From positions 1-33,931 of the IMG/VR virus record IMGVR_UViG_3300030406_003045: DNA of 33,931 nt. One strand, given 5' to 3'. Below, piece after piece: positions 13,456 to 19,455 of this stretch; positions within the stretch are counted from its first letter, which is position 1, and each line of letters starts with the position of its first letter. Source of the stretch: a virus. The notes beneath the pieces are model-generated. The model was not told the origin of the DNA. It ran no database searches and was given only the letters and a program-made list of their open reading frames with translations. The position numbers were made by a program, and so were the translations under genes.

Positions 13456-14082
13456 ATGGCTAATTCAACATTTTCGGGGCCAGTGCGCTCCAAAGGTGGA
13501 TTCACCTCAATCAGTGAAAACGCTACAACGGGAGCTATTACAACGCTCTCAAGCATCAGTTCAACAGGCGTATCGTCGTTTGATGCAAACACACTCGCAA
13601 CCGAAGCCGGAACAGGTATCACAGGTGGTACAGGCACGATCTATCGTAGTTCTGTCCAGCGCGTGGGTGGTATTATTACTACTCGTATTCTTATCGACCT
13701 GACTGGTTTGCGTTCAACTGCAAGTGGTGACATCATCGGTGTGAATGGAACGTCTAACGTATGTCACATTGGTCAGATTACAGCCGCCCGAAACGGAACA
13801 ATTCTGACAGGTAGCATGGAGTGCTTTGAAGCACCTGCTGGTGGCGACCCAGACATCAACGTACACTCAGCTACAGAAGGCACGGGTGTTGAAGACGGTG
13901 CTATTTCTAGTCTGACAGAGACTCTTCTGGTAAATGCAGGCGATGCTACTCTTGGTAGTAAAGTGTATTTCTCAGCTGTACCCGCTGCGGATGAGTTCTT
14001 GTACCTCACATTGGGCGACACAACTGACGCTGATTACACTGCTGGTAAACTCTTTATTGAATTGATGGGTTACGAAGCCTAA
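13456..14082 (+). CDS. Virion structural protein (spike or decoration type)
   Basis: The 208-residue protein starts MANSTFSGPVRSKGGFTSIS and is rich in Ser, Thr and Gly with no cysteine-rich or membrane regions. I recall the NSTFSGPVRS opening from marine phage virion proteins next to the capsid gene, annotated only as structural. The repeated short strands suggest a trimeric beta structure exposed on the head. It is the first gene of the transcript from the 13370-13398 promoter, with a strong AGGAG site, and is closed by an attenuator-like hairpin, which together point to high expression. Confidence 0.75.
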   Translation: MANSTFSGPVRSKGGFTSISENATTGAITTLSSISSTGVSSFDANTLATEAGTGITGGTGTIYRSSVQRVGGIITTRILIDLTGLRSTASGDIIGVNGTSNVCHIGQITAARNGTILTGSMECFEAPAGGDPDINVHSATEGTGVEDGAISSLTETLLVNAGDATLGSKVYFSAVPAADEFLYLTLGDTTDADYTAGKLFIELMGYEA

Positions 14083-14086
14083 TAAC

Positions 14087-14114
14087 GAGAGGGGGTAGTA
14101 CCCCCTCTCCTTTT
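14087..14114 (+). terminator. Hairpin with short T-run after the spike gene
   Basis: A perfect 9-bp stem (GAGAGGGGG with CCCCCTCTC) encloses TAGTA and is followed by CTTTTAT. The T-run is short, so partial termination is likely. It would lower expression of downstream genes relative to the 13456 gene. AAGGAG for the next gene begins right after. Confidence 0.7.
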
Positions 14115-14128
14115 ATAAGGAGTTTAGT

Positions 14129-14410
14129 ATGGCAGGTTCAGATGTAAAAACTACTCGTGTGACAGCGACAGGCACGGCATCTATAGGTCGTTGCCGTTTG
14201 TTGCAGGTTCTTGTTACATCGGGCGGTTCAGGAACACCCGAACTAAAACTTACCGATGGGTCAGATTCTGGTGCAACCAAACTGCATGTCGATTTACAGA
14301 CGGGTGAGACAGATACGATATCAATCCCAGCACAGGGCATTTTGTTTGAAACAGATGTAAACGTCCATACGATAGATGATATCACTTCTGTTGTGTTCTT
14401 TACTGCTTAG
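14129..14410 (+). CDS. Small beta-rich structural protein
   Basis: The 93-residue protein begins MAGSDVKTTRVTATGTASIG and contains RCRLLQVLVTSGGSGTPELK and a final strand DDITSVVFFTA. It looks like a single compact beta-sandwich. I recall this type near head genes of marine phages, often as an unassigned virion component. AAGGAG precedes the ATG at good spacing. Possible roles are capsid or tail decoration; nothing in the sequence decides between them. Confidence 0.72.
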   Translation: MAGSDVKTTRVTATGTASIGRCRLLQVLVTSGGSGTPELKLTDGSDSGATKLHVDLQTGETDTISIPAQGILFETDVNVHTIDDITSVVFFTA

Positions 14411-14432
14411 AAAGTAACAACAGGGGGACAAA

Positions 14433-15104
14433 ATGGTTCTTCAATCTGCTGGTTCTGCGATAAAGTTCAGTGAGATACAGGACGAATTTGGCGGCACAAA
14501 CCCGATATCGCTGTCCGAGTATTATATTGGTGGAGGTCTTGTTCCAGCCACTGTTATAGGTGGCGGTTCACCGGGTGCTTTTACAGCATTTTTTGGAAGA
14601 CAAAGTGTAACCACGCCTTTTGCGGCTGTTACTGGAACTCCAAATGACGGAAATTATTACCTTCACAGAGAGATAGATGGGACTGATAGCTCTCTTGCTG
14701 GTATGCTTAATAGTAGCGGTAACCAACACATTTATATTTTAAAATGGCAAGGTGTAGAAATTCTTAGAAGCACATCTACAGACGGGACAGCTACTTTTCC
14801 TGGTACAGTTAATGCTGGTTCCGCTAACTCAGTTACTTTTGCATCCGCTTTTAACTCTGCTCTTAACTCATCAAATGATGTGATAATTTCAACGGGCGGC
14901 TTTGACTATCAAATAGGGTCGCAAACCTTTAGTGAAGTTACTATTTTTGATGACCCTGGTGCAAACGACGCTATTGAGCATAATAGTTTCCAAACAGTTC
15001 GTAGAAGAACCTCATCTACACAAACAACAAGTTCTGTAAATCCTAACGTGCCTTCAAGCGGTGAAGTGTCCATGTCTGATTACTATGGTGGTCGAGATGA
15101 CTAG
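14433..15104 (+). CDS. Putative tail fibre or tail-associated protein
   Basis: The 223-residue protein has an N-terminal unit IKFSEIQDEFGGTNPISLSE followed by YYIGG, a pattern common at the start of phage fibre proteins. The C-terminal GEVSMSDYYGGRDD partly repeats it (S.S.YY.GG). The middle contains beta strands with DGTATFPGTVNAG. AGGGGG lies before the ATG. The duplicated YY.GG element at both ends may be a docking motif for a common partner. Its end overlaps the next gene, starting the basic mini-gene cassette. Confidence 0.68.
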   Translation: MVLQSAGSAIKFSEIQDEFGGTNPISLSEYYIGGGLVPATVIGGGSPGAFTAFFGRQSVTTPFAAVTGTPNDGNYYLHREIDGTDSSLAGMLNSSGNQHIYILKWQGVEILRSTSTDGTATFPGTVNAGSANSVTFASAFNSALNSSNDVIISTGGFDYQIGSQTFSEVTIFDDPGANDAIEHNSFQTVRRRTSSTQTTSSVNPNVPSSGEVSMSDYYGGRDD

Positions 15105-15381
15105 AAAAAGAACTAAGATGCCAGCCCGTAACAAGAAGAACTTCAGGCCAACTAAGGCTGGAGCAGGCATGACTAAAAAAGGCGTGGCTGCATATCGTCG
15201 CATGAACCCCGGCAGTAAGCTAAAAACTGCCGTGACAGGCAAAGTTAAAAAGGGTAGCGCGGCGGCGAAGCGCAGAAAATCATTCTGCGCTCGTTCTGCT
15301 GGTCAGATGAAAAAGTTTCCTAAAGCCGCTAAGAATCCTAATAGCAGGTTGCGTCAGGCAAGAAGACGGTGGAAGTGCTGA
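15097..15381 (+). CDS. Small basic Cys-containing phage protein (DUF6321-like)
   Basis: From the ATG at 15097, overlapping the upstream stop, the product has 94 residues and is about one third Lys plus Arg. The block VTGKVKKGSAAAKRRKSFCA with a final RRRWKC matches the family I recall as DUF6321, found in phages and large viruses. Two conserved cysteines (in SFCAR and at the C-terminus) could bind metal or form a disulfide. Strong positive charge suggests nucleic-acid binding. It heads a run of similar tiny genes. Confidence 0.75.
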   Translation: MTRKRTKMPARNKKNFRPTKAGAGMTKKGVAAYRRMNPGSKLKTAVTGKVKKGSAAAKRRKSFCARSAGQMKKFPKAAKNPNSRLRQARRRWKC

Positions 15382-15382
15382 C

Positions 15383-15583
15383 ATGAAAATTCAGGAAGCA
15401 GTAGCTCGGATAGAAAAGCATGAAGCAGAGTGTTCTCTTCGATACGAAGAGATACAACGTCGGCTCGAAGACGGTAAACAAAAAATGGATAAGCTGGATG
15501 CGAATATCTCAGCAAACTTTAAATATCTTGTTGGTATAATTATAGCAACTGCACTGCTACCTTTTGTTGAGAGGTTGTTCTGA
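15383..15583 (+). CDS. Coiled coil plus membrane helix (XhlA-like)
   Basis: The 66-residue protein has a charged coiled coil (about 1-44, with EKHEAECSLRYEEIQRRLED) and one C-terminal transmembrane helix (about 45-62, YLVGIIIATALLPFV). That plan is shared with XhlA-type accessory lysis proteins and with small spanin-like membrane proteins. It is separated from the 3TM holin by about 6 kb, so a second lysis factor or an unrelated membrane adaptor are both possible. The ATG begins one base after the upstream stop and the end overlaps the next ATG. Confidence 0.65.
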   Translation: MKIQEAVARIEKHEAECSLRYEEIQRRLEDGKQKMDKLDANISANFKYLVGIIIATALLPFVERLF

Positions 15584-15738
15584 TGACAATCTCTAGGTCG
15601 AGCATACCAAAGCAAATCACCAAGCCTCCACAGAAAAGAAAATGGAGCGCAAAACGCAAGCGTAGTATAAACTGTAAGAAGCCTAGAGGCTTTTCAGAAC
15701 GTGCCCATTGTGCAGGGCGCAGGAAAAGGAAGAAATGA
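15583..15738 (+). CDS. Tiny basic protein with paired Cys/His motif
   Basis: The 51-residue ORF is highly basic and contains NCKKPRGFSERAHCAGR, a C..P.GFSE.AHC motif I recall from many phage mini-proteins. The two Cys plus one His could contribute to metal binding, though four ligands are not obvious. The ATG overlaps the previous stop (TGATG). Function unknown; nucleic-acid binding is a reasonable inference from charge. Confidence 0.68.
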   Translation: MTISRSSIPKQITKPPQKRKWSAKRKRSINCKKPRGFSERAHCAGRRKRKK

Positions 15739-15739
15739 G

Positions 15740-15967
15740 ATGTCAAAAAAGGATGCTTGTTACCACAAAGTCAAAGCACGTTATCGTGTCTTTCCGAGTG
15801 CTTACGCTTCCGGTGCAATTGCCAAGTGCAGAAAAGTCGGAGCTAAAAACTGGGGAAATAAAAGCAAGAGTAAAACAGTTAGAAAAGCAGATGGAGGAAT
15901 GGTGCGCGGAGCTTCAAAGTTCAGAGACGGACAGAAGTACCGCTATAAAACCACCAAGATCTACTGA
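15740..15967 (+). CDS. Tiny basic conserved protein with ADGGMV motif
   Basis: From the ATG at 15740 the product has 75 residues; an upstream ATG at 15701 lies inside the previous gene. The block KKDACYHKVKARYRVFPSAY then ASGAIAKCRKVGA and NWGN is a conserved unit I recall from phage and giant-virus genomes. The second half has KADGGMVRG, the Gly-Gly motif seen in other proteins of this phage. Very basic with two Cys. It starts one base after the previous stop. Confidence 0.75.
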   Translation: MSKKDACYHKVKARYRVFPSAYASGAIAKCRKVGAKNWGNKSKSKTVRKADGGMVRGASKFRDGQKYRYKTTKIY

Positions 15968-16251
15968 TGCCAGCAGTAAGAAAAACTAAAAAAGGATTAG
16001 CCCTTAAACGTTGGTTCAAAGAGGACTGGAAAGACGTTCGTACTGGCAAGAAGTGTGGGCGTAGAAAAGGTGAGAAGAGAGGCACACCATATTGTCGCCC
16101 GTCAAAACGAGTCTCTTCCAAGACACCTAAGACCACCAAAGAAATGACAGCCGCTGAAAAGCGCAGTAGAATAAGACAGAAAAAAAGGTTGGGACAACCA
16201 GCTGGTAAACCTCGTAGAGTCAAAGCAGTCAGAAGGAGAAAGACGCGATGA
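15967..16251 (+). CDS. Small very basic conserved protein (DUF5872-like)
   Basis: The 94-residue product contains ALKRWFKEDWKDVRTGKKCG, RRKGEKRGTPYCRPSKRV and KTPKTTKEMTAAEKR. I recall this combination as a viral family named DUF5872 (name from memory). Two cysteines flank a basic loop. It overlaps genes on both sides. Together with its neighbours it would make a pool of small cationic proteins late in infection, perhaps packaged with DNA or RNA-binding; this is inference. Confidence 0.75.
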   Translation: MPAVRKTKKGLALKRWFKEDWKDVRTGKKCGRRKGEKRGTPYCRPSKRVSSKTPKTTKEMTAAEKRSRIRQKKRLGQPAGKPRRVKAVRRRKTR

Positions 16252-16514
16252 TGAAGAAACGGAAGGGCATGAAAAAGGGCGGCATGATGAAGTCAAAAGG
16301 CTACCGTCGTGGCGGTGCCGTTAAAATGAAGTCCAAGGGTATGAAGCGTGGCGGTGCTGTTCGCATGAAGTCGAAAGGCATGAAACGCGGTGGTGCTGTT
16401 GGTATGAAATCCAAAGGCATGAAACGCGGTGGTGCTACTAAAAAGCCTGCCATGACTCTTGCTCAACTCAGAGCAGCGGCGAAGAAAAAAGGTTATAAGC
16501 TCACTAAAGCATAA
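16248..16514 (+). CDS. Tandem-repeat cationic protein
   Basis: The 88-residue protein consists of a basic start, four 13-residue repeats with core MKSKGMKRGGAV (residues 14-65) and a helical C-terminus with LAQLRAAAKKKGYKL. The repeats are Lys/Arg and Gly rich, like a linker-histone tail or RGG-type nucleic-acid binder. The C-terminal part resembles a SAP-like or short helix-extended-helix segment. The ATG is inside the stop region of the upstream gene (ATGATG), and the stop overlaps the next ATG. A DNA-condensing virion protein is plausible but unproven. Confidence 0.72.
   Translation: MMKKRKGMKKGGMMKSKGYRRGGAVKMKSKGMKRGGAVRMKSKGMKRGGAVGMKSKGMKRGGATKKPAMTLAQLRAAAKKKGYKLTKA
16287..16442 (+). 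repeat. Four 39-bp coding tandem repeats
   Basis: Units begin at ATG triplets 16287, 16326, 16365 and 16404, exactly 39 bases apart, each encoding MKSKG(M/Y)(K/R)RGGA(V/T)x. They are nearly identical in protein but differ at wobble positions, so they are under coding constraint rather than freshly duplicated. Confidence 0.9.
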
Positions 16515-17191
16515 TGCCTTATCTTCAAAGCAATATCCCTCACTTCAAGTGTTGGGTGCGCCGGGAATATACACACAACCATGAGAAATACCATGGCGAG
16601 TTTCTACACGCCATGGCTATTGCTGTAACGACTATGCCATGCAGATCGTTGAGTTTTCAGGTTATATTCACGGGCATCGAAGCAGAAGGCGAGGAAGAGG
16701 ACACTGTTCATGGTGGTGCAATGTGGGCGCGTATGCCTATCACTGCACTGGTGGCAGATGAGCCTTTAGAAGAATGGCCTGTTCCTATGGCTGTTCACGA
16801 TGCACAACCGTGGGATTGTTCATCTTATAATCATGCTGTTTACGTTTTAGATAGAGCTACACCTTGTCCCTGGTTTGCAAAAATAGATGGCGAAATGTTT
16901 CCTGCCAAATATTTGTTTACAGTTGATTATGCAGAGAATGAAATAGCGGATGATCCAGCGCAGCACAAACAAAGTCATGTGTTGCATTTGCTTGATGCAG
17001 GTGAGTGGACAGGAAATATTGTAGCGTTGCCAAACAACCGTGTTAGAGTAACTCATCCAGCTTGGTTTGAAGCAGGAACCGGTGCCCCAGACTTCAAGCC
17101 ATCTGCTCATATACATTATTCTAAAAGTGATTTAGACTATACGTTAGATGTTAACAGGGTATTTGATAACCTTTATAATGAGGAAGAGTGA
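16514..17191 (+). CDS. Conserved marine-phage protein, probable neck/tail region
   Basis: The 225-residue protein starts MPYLQSNIPHFKCWVRREYT and has the segments HGGAMWARMPITALVADEPL, HDAQPWDCSS and DDPAQHKQSHVLHLLD. It is rich in aromatic residues and His and has no membrane helix. I recall this sequence type from many uncultured marine phages, always without function. Its position between head and connector genes suggests a structural or assembly role. Four conserved His/Asp-rich stretches could make a metal site, so an enzyme cannot be excluded. It is coupled to both neighbours. Confidence 0.8.
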   Translation: MPYLQSNIPHFKCWVRREYTHNHEKYHGEFLHAMAIAVTTMPCRSLSFQVIFTGIEAEGEEEDTVHGGAMWARMPITALVADEPLEEWPVPMAVHDAQPWDCSSYNHAVYVLDRATPCPWFAKIDGEMFPAKYLFTVDYAENEIADDPAQHKQSHVLHLLDAGEWTGNIVALPNNRVRVTHPAWFEAGTGAPDFKPSAHIHYSKSDLDYTLDVNRVFDNLYNEEE

Positions 17192-17859
17192 TGGCAACGT
17201 CCAGTTCAAGGAACTTTACTCTTGATGTAGCTGAAGTCATTGAGGAAGCCTACGAACGTTGTGGGTTAGAAGTCAGAACTGGGTATGATGCTGAGACAGC
17301 AAGACGTTCTCTGAACATCATGTTTGCAGATTGGGCTAACAGAGGTGTAAATCTTTGGACAGTTCAGCTAGGCACACAAGCTCTTACCGCTGGTACATCT
17401 ACCTACACACTATCTAACGAAATTACTGACATTCTTGAGGTTGTTGTTCGACGTGACAATACTGATTTTCAGGTGCAACGTATCAGCCGGGGCGAGTACC
17501 AGAATCAACCAAACAAAGCAACAACGGGAAAGCCCTCTAGTTTTTATTTTAACAGACAGATTACACCAGAGATAAATCTGTGGCCTACTCCTGAAAACAG
17601 CACAGATGTTTTGCGTTATTATTTTGTTCAACGCATACAAGATGCCGATGCTTTGGTGAACGATGTAGATGCACCCTTCCGGTTTCTGCCCTGCATGGCA
17701 GCAGGACTGGCATACTACTTGTCTGTTAAACGCGCACCTCAAAGAATACAGGTATTGAAAACAATTTATGAAGAAGAGTTTCAACGTGCGGCAGATGAAG
17801 ATGAGGATCGTGTAGCACTCAAACTTACTCCAAGTATTGATTATCTACGGGTGCGCTGA
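17191..17859 (+). CDS. Head-to-tail adaptor (P22 gp4-like)
   Basis: From the ATG at 17191 (TGATG overlap) the product has 222 residues; a GTG one codon earlier is possible. The N-terminus has helical AEVIEEAYERCGLEVRTGYD and ARRSLNIMFADWANRGVNLW, followed by beta strands (TSTYTLSNEITDILEVVVRR), PSSFYFNRQ and WPTPENSTDVLRYYF. This helix-then-strand order fits adaptors that attach under the portal in P22-like phages. The C-terminal helices end at DYLRVR. It is the first of two adaptor-like genes. Confidence 0.78.
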   Translation: MATSSSRNFTLDVAEVIEEAYERCGLEVRTGYDAETARRSLNIMFADWANRGVNLWTVQLGTQALTAGTSTYTLSNEITDILEVVVRRDNTDFQVQRISRGEYQNQPNKATTGKPSSFYFNRQITPEINLWPTPENSTDVLRYYFVQRIQDADALVNDVDAPFRFLPCMAAGLAYYLSVKRAPQRIQVLKTIYEEEFQRAADEDEDRVALKLTPSIDYLRVR

Positions 17860-18374
17860 TGGCTCGGTTTGCGTCAGGTAAAAGAGCATACGGTATCTCA
17901 GACAGATCTGGCTTTCGTTATCGCAAAGCAGAGATGCGGAAAGAGTGGAATGGTCTATTGGTGGGGCCGGATGAGTATGAACCCAAGCACCCACAGCTTA
18001 CACCGCCACGCAACATTTCTGACCCAGAAGCTATTCGCAATGCTAGAACAGATCGAACAGAACCAGCCGTTGAGGTTCTTTTGGGTCTTGATCCTTTTAC
18101 ATCAGGTTCGGCTAGTTCGGCGATTATAACTGTTATAGAGACAGCCCATGGTCGTTCTACTAACGATGTAGTTAGGTTCAGATCTACGCTGCCTTTTGAT
18201 GGTTTTACATCAACTGCGCTTGAGAACAGCAGCGGATTTACAATTACAGTTGTGAACACAAACTCTTATACTTTTGATATTAGTGAGCGAGGGTCGTCAG
18301 AGACAGCCACTGTTGGTTCTATGTCTGGTGGCGGCAAAGTAGCTTCGGCTGGGCCAGTAACAGTGAGTGCATAA
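17859..18374 (+). CDS. Conserved neck/tail structural protein
   Basis: The 171-residue protein has a conserved basic N-terminal half (MARFASGKRAYGISDRSGFR, then KEWNGLLVGPDEYEPKHPQL) and a beta domain from about 85 (AHGRSTNDVVRFRSTLPFDG ... NTNSYTFDI). The beta domain repeats a motif (AHG...D.V.F...N.Y..) also seen in the 27387 tail protein (THGALENDFVTFSG ... NSYQI), so the two share a fold unit. It sits between the two adaptors. Function unknown, likely a stopper or connector accessory. Confidence 0.75.
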   Translation: MARFASGKRAYGISDRSGFRYRKAEMRKEWNGLLVGPDEYEPKHPQLTPPRNISDPEAIRNARTDRTEPAVEVLLGLDPFTSGSASSAIITVIETAHGRSTNDVVRFRSTLPFDGFTSTALENSSGFTITVVNTNSYTFDISERGSSETATVGSMSGGGKVASAGPVTVSA

Positions 18375-18376
18375 TT

Positions 18377-19024
18377 ATGAGTTTTACTTACAGCGAACTA
18401 AAAACAGCGATTCAGGATTACACTGAGAATACAGAGACATCTTTTGTCACGCACTTGAATGATTTTATCAAAGCGGCTGAAGACAGGCTTTTTAAGTCTG
18501 TGGACTTTGAGATATTCCGTAAGAACGTTACTAGCGCGTTTACGTCCAGTGATCGGTTCTTGACCGTACCCACTGACTTCTTAGCGTCGTTTTCACTGCG
18601 TATTACAACATCAGGTTCCGAACGTTTTCTAGAACAAAAAGACGTTAACTTTTTGCAAACATACACCCCGTCTGCATCCACAACTGGTTTGCCCCGATAT
18701 TATGCAAGGTTCGATGAAAATAATCTTATAGTCGCGCCTACGCCAGATTCTAACTATGCGGTGGAGCTACACTATTATTTCCGACCCGCAAGCCTCACAG
18801 CTGGTGCAGATAGCGGGACGACTTGGCTGAGTACAAATGCGTCTTTTGCTTTGTTATACGGAAGTTTGTTTGAAGCCTACGCTTATATGAAAAGCGATCC
18901 TGATATGTTAAAACTTTATAGTGACAGATTTACAGAGGAACTGTTGCGACTGAAAGATCTGGGTGAGGCACGAGAAAACACAGATGCTTATCGTATGGGT
19001 CTTCCAAGTAGAGAAAGGACATAA
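18377..19024 (+). CDS. Phage adaptor protein (SU10-type)
   Basis: The 215-residue protein starts with TYSELKTAIQDYTENTETSF, VTHLNDFIKAAEDRLFKSVD and FEIFRKN, which is what I recall of the short-tailed phage adaptor family named after phage SU10. Then come strands (RFLTVPTDFLASFSLRI), GLPRYYARFDENNLIVAPTP and a helical C-terminal half with YAYMKSDPDML. Adaptors of this kind form the 12-mer ring joining portal to nozzle. Finding it together with the nozzle-like protein supports a podovirus-like tail. Confidence 0.82.
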   Translation: MSFTYSELKTAIQDYTENTETSFVTHLNDFIKAAEDRLFKSVDFEIFRKNVTSAFTSSDRFLTVPTDFLASFSLRITTSGSERFLEQKDVNFLQTYTPSASTTGLPRYYARFDENNLIVAPTPDSNYAVELHYYFRPASLTAGADSGTTWLSTNASFALLYGSLFEAYAYMKSDPDMLKLYSDRFTEELLRLKDLGEARENTDAYRMGLPSRERT

Positions 19025-19026
19025 CG

Positions 19027-19455
19027 ATGGCTACCTCTAATGCTGCAACCACATATCTTGAGGGTAAGCTACTTAGCTTTATCTTCAAAAACAACGCCGC
19101 AAGTTTCTCATCACCCGGCGACAGTATCTATGTTGGCCTAGCAACTGCTGTATCTGATGCAGAAGGTGGTAGTCTGACAGAAGCAAGTTTTACAAATTAT
19201 GCGCGACAGCAAGTTACAGCGTCTAACTGGACGATTGCTTCTACAAGCACGGACGCACAAACCGTTGTAAATGCCGCCAACATAGAGTTTCCAGCATCTG
19301 GCGGTAGCACTCAGACAATAACGCATGTGTTTTTGGCTGACGCATCAACCAGTGGCAACATACTTTTTGTAGGTGCTTTGGACTCTTCAAGGTCTGTTGC
19401 GTCTGGTGACATCTTCCGAATCAATGCGAGTAACTTAACCATTGAGTTGAAATAA
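19027..19455 (+). CDS. Small tail/fibre-associated beta protein
   Basis: The 142-residue protein has YLEGKLLSFIFKN near its start, SIYVGLATAVSDAEGGSL, NYARQQVTASNW, NAANIEFPASGG and a closing ITHVFLADASTSGNILFVGA. I recall this layout (N-terminal helix, YVGL, YARQ, IEFP, HV.L.DA..G..LF.GAL) from phage proteins annotated as tail fibre. It is a compact beta protein without membrane segments, next to the largest fibre gene and overlapping its ATG, so the two are probably made and assembled together. Confidence 0.75.
   Translation: MATSNAATTYLEGKLLSFIFKNNAASFSSPGDSIYVGLATAVSDAEGGSLTEASFTNYARQQVTASNWTIASTSTDAQTVVNAANIEFPASGGSTQTITHVFLADASTSGNILFVGALDSSRSVASGDIFRINASNLTIELK

Noticed and set aside
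14057-14085. TTGAAT-17-TAATAA as a promoter before the 14129 gene
   Set aside because: The -10 matches only three positions, and it lies inside the coding end of the upstream gene just before a terminator-like hairpin.
16287-16442. Regular 39-bp repeats considered as a CRISPR array
   Set aside because: The repeats are directly adjacent with no spacers and lie in frame within a coupled gene.
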